Shown here: piece after piece, positions 8,758 to 17,516 of the stretch
How positions within the stretch are numbered: position 1 is the stretch's first letter
Layout: every line of letters starts with the position of its first letter
From: Roseiarcus sp963696665
GTDB taxonomy: Bacteria; Pseudomonadota; Alphaproteobacteria; Rhizobiales; Beijerinckiaceae
NCBI GenBank assembly: GCA_963696665.1
Contig: CAVOLE010000038.1
Span: forward strand, 7,147 to 71,146
Direction: 5' to 3'
DNA: 64,000 bases
The notes under the pieces: model-generated
What the model saw: only the letters and a program-made list of their open reading frames with translations
The model's database searches: none
What the model was told of the DNA's origin: nothing
Position numbers and translations under genes: made by a program

Positions 8758-9357
8758 CGGCTCTGCGATGGCGCACGGATGGTCGGGGCCGGCTTGCTCG
8801 ATCGATTTGGGTTTTCTTGGACCATCGCAGTTTTGCCCCGGACGGCTCCAAAACAGGGGTTGGAAAAGCTTGGATTTCCTTGGATTCTCTCGTCCAAATC
8901 TAGACTTTTCAAGAGGTTACGCTGGATTTTCCGCGACGATGATTTCCCGCGCCCTTTCGCCGCTGGGGCAGACGGCGCCCGGACGGGAGCCGCTATTCAT
9001 ACGATGCGAAAACGCAGCATGGGTCATTGAGCAAGCCTAACTCATTTTCTGCTTTTTCGCAATCAACTGCCGTCGACAGAAATTATCGAGCCCCGCGACG
9101 GGGCGCTTTCGCGGATTATCAGTGATTGTCAGCGACACTTCACTCAATCCCCAGCTCGCCGGGAAATCGTTTAATTGCGTGAGTACACCGCAATCCCACA
9201 GGCCTCGCAATCTTGTTTTCTGAAAAATAAAATAGATCCGTATCATAATTTTTTGAACCCTCCGAAAGGATTCCTTTTCGATCAGGCTAGCAGAAGTTCG
9301 CAATTTATCACCGTATAATTGCCGTTTTGTCACTGACGTTTTGATTTTTTGTGCGTG
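8758..9357. other. 600-base gap without a supported gene
   Basis: Between a plus-strand thioesterase and the end of a minus-strand nucleotidase. I see no coding signal on either strand; short open frames have atypical composition and no ribosome site. GC falls visibly in about 9180-9350, including AAAATAAAATAGATCC. Both flanking genes end here, so no promoter is required; it may be remnant sequence. Confidence 0.5.
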
Positions 9358-11256
9358 TCACGCCGTCTCGACGCGCAACTTCAAGAAGCCGCCCGGCGCT
9401 AGGCCCGTCGGGGTTAGCTTCAATCCCGGCGGCGCGGGGAGGTCCGATGCCGCGGGCGATGTCAGGTAGGTCGCGACGACGGCGCTTGGCCAAGGGGCGA
9501 AGCGCCAGGCGTTGTTCGGCTTCGGGGCGATTTCGGTTTTGCTTTCTACATACTTGAGCAGCACGTCGCGATTGGCGTCCGGAGCCTCGATCACGACGCT
9601 CGTTCCGTCGCAGCCGGGGAAGCCGCCGCCGCCGCTGGCGCGATAGTTGTTGGTCACGACCAGAAACGACTGGTTCGGATCGACCGGCGCGCCCTTGAAC
9701 GTGAGGTCCCGAATGCGGCGCGCGTCTTTCGCGATCAGCGCGCCCAATTCGTCGTAGCGCGGGGCTTGAGTGACGTCGATCGCGTAGTGGACGCCATCGA
9801 TCACATCGAAATTGTAAGCCGCGAAGGCCGGACCGAGGAGCGGCTGTTCATCGCGTCCATTGGGATCGATGCGGCGGAAAATGGACGCCGAGCGTTCGAG
9901 CCATTCCGCAAGCGTCGCGCCGTCCACCTTAACCACTCTGAGAGTGTTGGGATACGGGTAGATATCCGCCACGTCCTTGATCGCGAGCGGGCCAATGGCG
10001 ATGTCGGTATAGGCATAGGGTCCGCTGCGGCCGCCGCATTTGAACGGCGCCGCCGCCGAAAGCACCGGCAGCGCGGCGAGGTCCGGGCGCGTCGCCGCAA
10101 GGGGCGCGGCGTAAGCGCGCTGAGCCTCGTTGACGAGTCCGACCGTCGAATTGTCGGCGATCAACGCGAGATAGGTGTTGAGCGGCGTCGCGAGCCTGCC
10201 AACGGGCGTGCGGATGTGGCGCAGCGTGGCCTCGTGCGCGGCCTTGGCCACGTCGAGCACGGAAGCGTCGGACTCGACGAGCGCGGTCGCCTCGCCTTTT
10301 GCGTCACGCCTGGCGATCGGCCTGACTTCGACCCGCGCTCCCACAACTCGCCACGCCGCGTCCTTCTCAAGTTCGAGATCGATGATTCCGAGATGGCTGC
10401 CCCAGAAACCCGCCATGACTGCGGGCTTGCCATGGACGGTTCCCCGTTCCGTATCGACGCCTGGAATCCCAACAAAGGCCTCGCCGGGAAGCAGCAGATG
10501 CTGATGGCCGAGGAACAGGGCGTCGACGCCGTTGAGCTTGGCGAGGTCCTGACCCGCATTTTCCTCTCCGAGAGTCGAAGCGAGGCGGGAAATGCCCGAG
10601 TGGCAGAGCACGACGACCAGATCGGCGCGGGCCCGAAGTTCGCCAAGCTCCGAGCGTACGGCCTCGACGATGTCGCCCGTGGTCAGGCGGCCCCGGACAT
10701 GGGCCTCGTCCCATTGAGCGATCTGCGGTGGCGCGACCCCGATCACGCCCATTCCGAGCCGCTGCGATCGTCCATCCTCGTCGACAAAAACGCGCTCGAT
10801 CACGATCGAAGGCGGAAACCAGGGCGAGCCGTCGCTTCTGCGGACGTTGCATGAGACGACCGGAAAACGCGCTTGCGCGTAGGCGCGTTCGAGCGCCTCG
10901 AGGCCGTAGTTGAAATCGTGGTTCCCAAGAGTCGCGACCGCATAGTCCAGACTATTCATGGCCGCGATGACGGGATGGATTGCGGCTGGGTCGGCCGCGA
11001 TCGCTTGAGCCGCGAGGTCGCCGAGCGGCGTGCCCTGAAGGATATCGCCGTTGTCAAACAACAGGCAGTGGGGGTGCTCCCGGCGCGCTTCGGCGATGAG
11101 CGACGCCGTGCGCGCTAGCCCGACCAAATCGTCTGGGCGATCACGGTAATAGTCGTAAGGATAGAGATTCGCGTGCAGGTCGGTGAGGCCGAGAAGCCGC
11201 AAGCGAAGCCGCGACCCACTCGGGCGAGCAGGCGAATCGGGTCGTCCTTGCTGCAA
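9358..11256 (-). CDS. CpdB-type bifunctional 2',3'-cyclic nucleotidase / 5'-nucleotidase
   Basis: About 632 residues. N-terminal calcineurin-like phosphoesterase with metal ligands in LTDLHANLYPYDYY, DNGDILQGTPLG, and TLGNHDFNYGLEA, then His-rich LGHQHLLLPG. The C-terminal 5'-nucleotidase domain has FKCGGRSGPYAYTDI and VTNNYRASGGGGFPGC, the substrate-ring stacking region. The start is uncertain: the TTG at 11256 has no clear ribosome site. No signal peptide is visible, unusual for a family normally periplasmic, so the real start might be different or the protein cytoplasmic. It follows the PodJ-like gene by 67 bases on the same strand. Confidence 0.88.
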   Translation of the reverse strand: MQQGRPDSPARPSGSRLRLRLLGLTDLHANLYPYDYYRDRPDDLVGLARTASLIAEARREHPHCLLFDNGDILQGTPLGDLAAQAIAADPAAIHPVIAAMNSLDYAVATLGNHDFNYGLEALERAYAQARFPVVSCNVRRSDGSPWFPPSIVIERVFVDEDGRSQRLGMGVIGVAPPQIAQWDEAHVRGRLTTGDIVEAVRSELGELRARADLVVVLCHSGISRLASTLGEENAGQDLAKLNGVDALFLGHQHLLLPGEAFVGIPGVDTERGTVHGKPAVMAGFWGSHLGIIDLELEKDAAWRVVGARVEVRPIARRDAKGEATALVESDASVLDVAKAAHEATLRHIRTPVGRLATPLNTYLALIADNSTVGLVNEAQRAYAAPLAATRPDLAALPVLSAAAPFKCGGRSGPYAYTDIAIGPLAIKDVADIYPYPNTLRVVKVDGATLAEWLERSASIFRRIDPNGRDEQPLLGPAFAAYNFDVIDGVHYAIDVTQAPRYDELGALIAKDARRIRDLTFKGAPVDPNQSFLVVTNNYRASGGGGFPGCDGTSVVIEAPDANRDVLLKYVESKTEIAPKPNNAWRFAPWPSAVVATYLTSPAASDLPAPPGLKLTPTGLAPGGFLKLRVETA

Positions 11257-11323
11257 GGCGTCAGCTTTCTGAAGGGAAAGTGGGACGGCGATCGATGGAT
11301 CATCGCGCCGCCGGAAGTCACGG

Positions 11324-14300
11324 TCAAAGCGGCGCTTGCGGGTGAGCCGCGTCGGCCCGCGGCGGCGAGCCCGCCTTCGCGTCCCATCCGCCCGGCGGCG
11401 CGGCGACCTCGTTTGCTGCGGGATCAGGCTTCGCGGCTTTGAATTTCATCAAGGCCTCGACGGCGGAAGCGAGCGCGACCGGGTCCATCTCGCGAGCGAT
11501 TTCGTCGCGCTTCGTGGCGGCGTCCGCGTCCCCCTGTTGAGCGGCAAGCGCGAACCATAGCCACGACTGGCCGAGGTCCTTGTCGACGCCGAGACCCCGC
11601 GCGTAAAGGATCGCGAGATTGTACTGGCTGTCGCGGACGCCGAGTTCGGCCGCCTTTCGGAACCATTTCACCGCTTCGGAATAGTTCGGCGCGCCCTCGC
11701 CGGGCTCGGCGCTCATGACTGCGAGATTGTGAGCGGCGCGCGCGTTGCCTGCCTCGGCCGCCTTGAGATACCAGCGCTTTGCCGCCGCCGGGTCACGGGT
11801 CACGCCAATTCCCTTTTCATACATCGAGCCAAGCCGATATTGCGCGGGCGCGAGGCCGGCCGAAGCGGCGCGTTCGAGCCAGCGGGCTGCGGCCGGCTGA
11901 TCCTTCGGCAGTCCCCGGCCTTCGATGAGGCGCATCGCGAGTTCATATTGCGCATTGGGCTGGCCCGCAGCGGTCGCGTCGCGCAAGGACGCAGGAATCC
12001 CAGCCGGAATCGTCGCCATGAGCTCAGCCGCCGTGGGCCCGCTCTCAGGCGCAAGATCAGGCGCGCGCGGTTTGGCCGGCGGTTGAGCGATCGAGGCGGT
12101 TGGCGCGACATCAATGGTTTCGCGGCCGGGCTTGACCGCGCCCGATGGCTTCATCTTCGGCGCGTCGATTTTGGCTGTATTGAAGGCTTGGCCACCGAGT
12201 TCGAAGTGTTGCAAAAAGGGCGCGCGCGCGCCGGCCAATCGCACGGCGAGCGTGGCGGCGATCGCCACCGCGACGCCGAGCAACACGGTGCGCTTGTGGC
12301 TGACGTAGAAAGCCCTTGCGGATTGGACGCCGCGGGTGGCGAACTGCATCCTTTCGGAAGCGTGAAGCGTCTGCACGCCGCCGCTGTTGATCGCGGCGTT
12401 GTTCTCCGCCATGGCCTGGGCGGCGCGCCGCGCCGCGGCGATGTGGAGGCTGACCGCAGGATTGGTCTTAGGCCCGATAACCTGAGCGAGGTCGCGGGCG
12501 TCGCGCGCGTGCTGCAGCGCGCCTGCGCCGGGCTCGATGAGAAAGTCCTCGCCGTCGTCGGAAGCTTGAGACGACGGATCTTCGGCGCCCGCCTTGGTTT
12601 TACCCGCGCGTTGCGGCGCGGCTTCGGAGCCGGCGTCGGCGCTTGAGGGCGGGGCGGGGCTCGCCGATCTGATGGGCGGCCGGAGCTCCTCGTCGATGTC
12701 GTCAGCGGCAAGCTCGCTCTCGATGTTCGCGAGACGGGCGACCAGAGTCTCCAGAACGCGCTGCAGATCGGCGAGACGCGATTGCGTGCGTTGCTCCGCG
12801 CTCGCCCGCTCGGCTTTCAGCTCGGACAAATGCGCGTCGAGCGCCGCCTGGACCGCGGCTGAGGTCTCGAGCGCGGAAGAGCCTTCCGCCTTGTCGGCCT
12901 CACGCAACTTTTCGAGGAGCTCCTGCACGACCGGCCCCGGTTCGCCGGCCCGCGCGGCCTCTGCCGCCAGGGCATCGATCCGATCGCTGATCGTGTTGAT
13001 CTGCTGGGCGACGGCTTTCATGTCGACTTGGGCGGCGCTCACATCGTGAAGCCGGCGCGCGACCTCGTCGGCGACCTGTTCAAGAACCTGGGGCTCGATA
13101 GGCTCGGACGCGCGCGCCTCCAACTTGGCCTCGAGCGAGCGCAAGAGGGTCTCGATCGGATTGAGGTCAACCGGAGACGCGACCGCGTCGAGTCGCGCGC
13201 CAAGCTCGTGGAGAACCGGGTCCAGCTGCCGCGCGCCGACCTTGGGGTCAGCGAGGTGGTCAAGCTTGTCGCTGATTTCGGCGAATATCGATTGCAGCGC
13301 CTGGGCGTCGGCGCCCCCGGCGGTGGAAAGCTTGGCGTCGAAATCATGCAGGAGCGTTTCGATGGGGCCGGTGTCGACGGTTGCCGAGGGAAGCGCCTCG
13401 AGCGACTGGCGGACGCCGTCAATACGCCGCGCCAGGTCGTCGAACGGGCCCGGATCGATCGCTGCCGGAGCGGTGGGCCGAGCGAGCTCCTGATCGAGCC
13501 GCGCCGCAATCTGCTCAAGGCGCTGTTCGATCGAGACGAGCGCCGCCGGGGGCGTGGAGCGCTCGATCTGTCGGCAGGCTTCCGCGAGAAGCGCGGCCAT
13601 CTCCACAGATTCGGAATGAGGAGCGGGGCTTGCGCCGAGCCGCTCGACGCGGTCAGCAAGTTCCCCGATCTGCCGCTCCAGCCGCTCGAGCGGCGGTGTG
13701 CGCAGCGCGGCCGAAGCGAGGAGATTGCGCACTTCTTCGGTCTGCCGCCGGATGCGTTCAAACGTCTCGGGGTTTATCGCCACCGCCGCGAGGCTGTTGA
13801 TCTTGTCGCCGATCGCCCGAATCTCGCGTTCGAGCCCGGCGGCCGCGGCTTCAGGGTCATGCGCCCTCAACGCAGCGCGGAATTCGCCGGCCATTGCTTC
13901 GAGCGGAGCGAGCATCGACTCGCCGTGCCCGCTCTGACGCAACATCTCCACCCGCTGCACGAGGTCTCGGACGGCGCCTTCGAGCGCAACGACCGCATTG
14001 CGCGGCGCAAGATCGGCGAGGCTCCGGCTCATGGCTTCGATTTCGGCGCGCATGGCGCTAAGATCGACCGGCACGCTCGGATCGGCACGCTCGCGGCGCA
14101 TATCATCGAGCTTGAGCGCGAGCACCCGAATGTCGTCGCGCAACAATTGGGCGAGCGGCGGCGCATCCAGCCCTTCACCCGGCGCGATAGGGCGTTCGGA
14201 AGAACGCCCGTCTCTCGACGGGCTATGCGCGCCACCCTCTCCCTCGGGGAAAGGGGTTGGGGGTGAGGGCGTGGCGTGGCCCTCGAGCTCGTGCCGGCGC

Positions 14301-14851
14301 ATGGCGATTTGCGATACCGCACCCTTGAGATCGAGAGGCGGCTTCGGGTTGAGCCCGGGCGGCTGAGGGAAGCTGTCGCTCCCGGCCCCGCCGCTCTGAG
14401 CGGCGCCTGTCAAGCTTGTCCGGATCAATTCGAGCCGCCGCACGGCGTCGACGAGCGCGCGGCGGTCGCTGTCTCGCGCCGCGTTGTCCCGCTCCAGAAT
14501 CTGGGCGACGGATTCGAAGGCGCGCGCGGCCTGAGCTTCGGCGCGCGAGAGCCTCGTTTCAAGGCGCTCGATCAGCGAATTGAAGGGTTTCGGAGACCCG
14601 GGCGCGCTTGGCCCGCTGGAAGTCGCATTTCGGCGCGCGATGCCCTCCAGACGTCCGGCGGCGGCGTCGAGCCGATCGTCTTCGGCTTCGTTGTCTTCTG
14701 GCCTCGCACGCTGATCGAGACCTGCGTAGTCGGCGATCGCTTCATCGAGCCAATCGTCAAGGCGCATGCCGGCGAGCCGGGCTGCCTCCACGGCGGCGTC
14801 GCGGGTCCGCCGGCCCACGCCCGCGATATTCCACGCCATCGCTCTATTCAT
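11324..14851 (-). CDS. PodJ-like polar localisation factor with Sel1 repeats
   Basis: About 1175 residues from ATG 14851 (a GTG at 14908 would add 19). N-terminus MNRAMAWNIAGVGRRTRDAA resembles PodJ-type starts (helical, followed by ARLAGMRLDDWLDEAI). A long coiled-coil middle (about residues 60-800) of ALEGAVRDLVQRVEML type, one transmembrane segment (LLGVAVAIAATLAVRLAG), then four Sel1-like repeats (YELAMRLIEGRGL, YRLGSMYEKGIGV, YNLAILYARGLGV). Family knowledge: organises a cell pole and recruits division and pilus machinery; here the Tad locus is 15 kb away. A ~36-residue Pro/Gly/Ser insert near residue 210 is encoded by palindromic repeats at 14187-14266. Confidence 0.85.
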   Translation of the reverse strand: MNRAMAWNIAGVGRRTRDAAVEAARLAGMRLDDWLDEAIADYAGLDQRARPEDNEAEDDRLDAAAGRLEGIARRNATSSGPSAPGSPKPFNSLIERLETRLSRAEAQAARAFESVAQILERDNAARDSDRRALVDAVRRLELIRTSLTGAAQSGGAGSDSFPQPPGLNPKPPLDLKGAVSQIAMRRHELEGHATPSPPTPFPEGEGGAHSPSRDGRSSERPIAPGEGLDAPPLAQLLRDDIRVLALKLDDMRRERADPSVPVDLSAMRAEIEAMSRSLADLAPRNAVVALEGAVRDLVQRVEMLRQSGHGESMLAPLEAMAGEFRAALRAHDPEAAAAGLEREIRAIGDKINSLAAVAINPETFERIRRQTEEVRNLLASAALRTPPLERLERQIGELADRVERLGASPAPHSESVEMAALLAEACRQIERSTPPAALVSIEQRLEQIAARLDQELARPTAPAAIDPGPFDDLARRIDGVRQSLEALPSATVDTGPIETLLHDFDAKLSTAGGADAQALQSIFAEISDKLDHLADPKVGARQLDPVLHELGARLDAVASPVDLNPIETLLRSLEAKLEARASEPIEPQVLEQVADEVARRLHDVSAAQVDMKAVAQQINTISDRIDALAAEAARAGEPGPVVQELLEKLREADKAEGSSALETSAAVQAALDAHLSELKAERASAEQRTQSRLADLQRVLETLVARLANIESELAADDIDEELRPPIRSASPAPPSSADAGSEAAPQRAGKTKAGAEDPSSQASDDGEDFLIEPGAGALQHARDARDLAQVIGPKTNPAVSLHIAAARRAAQAMAENNAAINSGGVQTLHASERMQFATRGVQSARAFYVSHKRTVLLGVAVAIAATLAVRLAGARAPFLQHFELGGQAFNTAKIDAPKMKPSGAVKPGRETIDVAPTASIAQPPAKPRAPDLAPESGPTAAELMATIPAGIPASLRDATAAGQPNAQYELAMRLIEGRGLPKDQPAAARWLERAASAGLAPAQYRLGSMYEKGIGVTRDPAAAKRWYLKAAEAGNARAAHNLAVMSAEPGEGAPNYSEAVKWFRKAAELGVRDSQYNLAILYARGLGVDKDLGQSWLWFALAAQQGDADAATKRDEIAREMDPVALASAVEALMKFKAAKPDPAANEVAAPPGGWDAKAGSPPRADAAHPQAPL
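14187..14226. repeat. Short palindromic repeat (family 2) inside the PodJ-like gene
   Basis: 40 bases starting ATAG and ending CTAT. It has two hairpins: GGGCGTTC-GGAA-GAACGCCC (8 bp stem) and CCCGT-CTCTCG-ACGGG. Its reverse complement matches 18381-18420 at 36 of 40 positions by hand alignment. Bases 14227-14266 add a Gly/Pro-coding ccctctccc-type repeat. Both are read through in frame by the PodJ-like gene, adding low-complexity residues. Confidence 0.8.
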
Positions 14852-14997
14852 GTCCTCGACCGTCGCTCGGAGGCTCGCGAATTGCCCGATGAACGGAGGC
14901 GACGCCACGCTGCAATTCTGTCGGGGGTCATGGTGAAGAAACGGTTAAGGGCCGCCTCCTCGAGAGGCCGCGCCGCCGATCCCCAAAGGTTGCAGTT

Positions 14998-15014
14998 ATA
15001 GTTGTGGCAACTAT
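14998..15014. promoter_or_regulatory. Perfect inverted repeat, candidate MerR operator
   Basis: ATAGTTG-TGG-CAACTAT is a perfect 7 bp inverted repeat with outer TGCA on both sides, lying between the divergent PodJ-like gene and the MerR gene, about 100 bases before the latter. Palindromes of this size near a MerR gene are typical autoregulatory operators. Inference; no promoter boxes are clearly identifiable around it. Confidence 0.4.
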
Positions 15015-15114
15015 CAGTTGCATTTTTGCGCCGTTAGCGCATAGTGATTGGACTCGCGCAAGGGCGCGCGAGTCAGGAGCCGCGAACGCAACGGCGCCGA
15101 CGAAAGGAGAGGCC

Positions 15115-15573
15115 ATGAACAGGATATCGTCTGTAGCTTACGCTTCCGCTGGAGTTTCGGGCGGGCTGCTGGAAGAAGAAAGCCGTACTGTGCTCGATTC
15201 GGCGCAACCGGAGCTGACCATTAGCCAGATGTCGCGTGTATTCGGAGTCAGCCTGCGCACCTTGCGGTTCTACGAGGACCGCGGACTCATCAAACCTCGC
15301 CGTGAGGGGAACGCCCGCTACTATCGCGCCAGCGACCGTATCCGGATGGAGATGATCCTCAAGGGCAAGAAGCTCGGCTTCACGCTGACCGAAATCCAGG
15401 ACCTGATCGGCGGCAAAGGGGCGACTGAAACGGTGGATCTCGAAGACCAGCTCAATCCGCAGCAGATCGTGACCCAGATCAGCCACTTGGAGCGGCAACG
15501 CAACGAGATCGACGAAGCCATCGAGAGGCTGCGCATGACGCAAAGCCGCATCGCCCAAGGCGCCGCCGCCTGA
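15115..15573 (+). CDS. MerR-family transcriptional regulator
   Basis: 152 residues, ATG 15115 after AAAGGAGAGGCC, a strong ribosome site that rules out the longer reading. HTH and wing: LTISQMSRVFGVSLRTLRFY then EDRGLIKPRREGNARYY, the MerR signature. A ~35-residue N-terminal extension precedes it. The C-terminus (from about residue 100) is a dimerisation coiled coil with no metal-binding cysteines, so not a classic metal sensor. Effector unknown. Convergent with cmk, with an inverted repeat upstream that may be its operator. Confidence 0.93.
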   Translation: MNRISSVAYASAGVSGGLLEEESRTVLDSAQPELTISQMSRVFGVSLRTLRFYEDRGLIKPRREGNARYYRASDRIRMEMILKGKKLGFTLTEIQDLIGGKGATETVDLEDQLNPQQIVTQISHLERQRNEIDEAIERLRMTQSRIAQGAAA

Positions 15574-15575
15574 TC

Positions 15576-15606
15576 GGCGCCGATCGTTCGATCGGTCGGC
15601 GGCGCC
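15576..15606. terminator. Stem-loop between convergent merR and cmk
   Basis: GGCGCCG at 15576-15582 pairs with CGGCGCC at 15600-15606, with CGATCGTTCGATCG inside. No U-tract, so it may be a weak or bidirectional terminator rather than a strong one. A second small palindrome, CCGGGTTAAACCCGG at 15612-15626, covers the cmk stop codon. Confidence 0.35.
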
Positions 15607-15616
15607 GGGGACCGGG

Positions 15617-16247
15617 TTAAACCCGGATCCGCGCCGCCTCGACGATCCGCAGCGCTTCAGCCGAGGCGGCGTCGATTCCGAGTTGGGTCGTGTCCAGCGT
15701 CACTGCATCGTCAGCAGGGCGCAATGGCGCCACTGCCCGGTTGGAGTTCGCGGAGTCGCGTCGGGTGATGTCGGCCAATATCGCGTTGTAGTCGGCCTTT
15801 TCGCCGCGTTGGATCAGTTCGAGCGCGCGCCGTTGCGCCCGCGCCGCGGGGCTGGCGGTAACAAAGATCTTCACGTCCGCGTCGGGACAAATGACCGTGC
15901 CGATGTCGCGCCCGTCGAGCACCGCGCCGCCCGGCCGCGCCGCGAAAGCGCGTTGCGCCTCGATCAACGCCGCGCGGACTTCGCGGCATTGCGGCGACCA
16001 CGGAGGCCGCCTCGCCCATCTGGCGCGTGCGCAACGTCGCTTCGTTGAAATCGGTGAGCCCTAATCCCCGGGCGACCGCGACGGCCGCCGCCTCGTCATA
16101 AAGATCCCGGTCCTCGGCAATCAAGGCGGCGGCGGTGGCGCGGTAGAGCAGCCCGGTGTCGAGATGGGGCAGCCGATAGCGCGCGGCAATTCGGCGCGCG
16201 ATGGTGCCCTTGCCCGAGGCCGCCGGCCCGTCGATGGCGATGATCAT
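15617..16247 (-). pseudogene. cmk: Cytidylate kinase with a single-base frameshift
   Basis: The first half starts at ATG 16247 (MIIAIDGPAASGKGTIARR, P-loop) and runs to about VVAAMP; the second half, in another frame, carries DGRDIGTVICPDADVKIFV, ARAQRRALEL and the C-terminus ending at 15617. Joined, they give the whole ~210-residue CMP kinase, so only one base is extra, in TGCCGCGAAG around 15982-15986. Cmk phosphorylates CMP and dCMP and is normally required for growth, so this is either a sequence error or a truly broken copy. Convergent with merR. Confidence 0.85.
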
Positions 16248-16491
16248 GCGCGAGCCGCTTCCCCTGGCTCCCTGCCCTGAGCAGGGCTCTTAGAGCGGGG
16301 CGACGCGGCTGTCGAGACGGCGGTGTTGCCCGCAGGGCTTCTGGCCCAGTTGGCGCGGTCAGGCGCTCATGGGATGCCGCCGTTTACCACAATCCCCCAA
16401 TAAGTGCGTAAAATGCTTGACGCTTCGCCAACGGGGCTGCAACCTACAGAGTGTGACCGACCTTTGGATGCGGCTGGTTGGGCCACGTTGC

Positions 16492-16513
16492 GACGCGCCA
16501 AACCCGGCGCGTC
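16492..16513 (+). promoter_or_regulatory. Hairpin just before the PEP-CTERM gene ribosome site
   Basis: GACGCGCC and GGCGCGTC form an exact 8 bp stem with loop AAACCC, ending about 20 bases before the GTG start and just before AAAGGAAGGG. It is in the leader of the mRNA and could affect ribosome access or be an operator. Inference only. Confidence 0.4.
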
Positions 16514-16534
16514 TCCAAAGGAAGGGACACCATC

Positions 16535-17392
16535 GTGAAACATAGAATGGCTTTCGGGGCGGCCGCCATGCTCGCCGCCCTGTCCGCGCCTGCATTGGCG
16601 GGCAATCTCGTTACGAACGGCAGCTTCGAAGCCAACTTTGGAGCCGGTCAGTTCAATCAAACGCAGCCGGGCGCAGCCGGGGGCCAGAACGCCAGCCACC
16701 CGGGAACGACAGCGACCGGCTGGACGGTGATTGGGACCAACTCCGACTATCCGGACGGTTATGCGTTCATCTTCAACAACGCCAACAGCTTCACGACGAC
16801 GAACGGCCATGTCGGTCCGGCTTCGAGCGCCGCCAATCCGAGCGGCTTCAACACGTTGCCGCTCTGGGGCAATTCAAGGGACGGGAGCCCCGACGGAAAC
16901 TACTTCTACGGGGTCGACTTGACCTATCACCCTTCGGCTCTTACCCAAGAGATTGGCGGCCTGATCGACGGCCACACCTATACGCTCACCTTCGACTATG
17001 CAGCCGCGCAGCAGTTCGACTACAGCGGCAACACCATAGACGATTGGGTCGTGACTTTGGGAGGCCAGAGCATCGCCACGACCAACATTGACCTCGCGAG
17101 CCACGGGTTTTCTGGCTGGGAGACGGAGTTGGTCACATTCACCTATGAGGGCGATGGTGGCCTCTTGTCATTCGTCAACGACGGGATGGGTGGTTGCAAC
17201 GCGAGCTTCAAGGACTGCGCGCCCCTAGATCCGGGCGCCAGTGGCGGACCGCCATTCTCGCTGCTCGACGGCGTGTCGCTGACCGGTTCGGCGCCTGAGC
17301 CGTCGACTTGGGCGATGATGGTCATCGGCTTCGCGGGCCTTGCTTACGCGGGTTTGCGAAACCGGCGCCGCGCGGCGATTTCGGTCGCATGA
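16535..17392 (+). CDS. Secreted PEP-CTERM sorting domain protein
   Basis: 285 residues from GTG 16535, preceded by AAGGAAGGG (an ATG at 16547 is possible). Signal peptide to ALAGN at about residue 26. The body is beta-rich (NLVTNGSFEANFG, TYTLTFDYAAAQQ), like choice-of-anchor/DUF642-type exported proteins. C-terminal PEPSTWAMMVIGFAGLAYAG then RNRRR is the exosortase-type anchor: PEP, transmembrane segment, basic tail. Family knowledge: sorted and processed by exosortase in species making exopolysaccharide. No exosortase gene is in this window. Downstream is a terminator hairpin. Confidence 0.9.
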   Translation: MKHRMAFGAAAMLAALSAPALAGNLVTNGSFEANFGAGQFNQTQPGAAGGQNASHPGTTATGWTVIGTNSDYPDGYAFIFNNANSFTTTNGHVGPASSAANPSGFNTLPLWGNSRDGSPDGNYFYGVDLTYHPSALTQEIGGLIDGHTYTLTFDYAAAQQFDYSGNTIDDWVVTLGGQSIATTNIDLASHGFSGWETELVTFTYEGDGGLLSFVNDGMGGCNASFKDCAPLDPGASGGPPFSLLDGVSLTGSAPEPSTWAMMVIGFAGLAYAGLRNRRRAAISVA

Positions 17393-17417
17393 ACACGTCG
17401 GCGTAACCCTGAGAGAC

Positions 17418-17460
17418 AAAAAAGCCATGCCGCCCGCCTGCGAGCGGCATGGTTGCTTAT
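17418..17460 (+). terminator. Rho-independent terminator after the PEP-CTERM gene
   Basis: CCATGCCGC at 17425-17433 pairs exactly with GCGGCATGG at 17444-17452, with a 10-base loop. Flanks are AAAAAA on the left and TTGCTTATT on the right, so it could work in both directions. Confidence 0.65.
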
Positions 17461-17516
17461 TGCGGCCCGACTATCGTCTCGCCCGCGCCCACCCCACGGT
17501 CGAACGGACGTAACCC

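Noticed and set aside
9766..10854. Long plus-strand open frame opposite the nucleotidase
   Set aside because: Arg/Gly-rich shadow without any motif; the minus frame has all metal ligands.
13028..14266. Plus-strand open frame opposite the PodJ-like gene
   Set aside because: Composition typical of an antisense GC-rich shadow; no start signal.
15982..15986. Programmed frameshift in cmk
   Set aside because: No slippery heptamer and no precedent in the family; a simple extra base fits.
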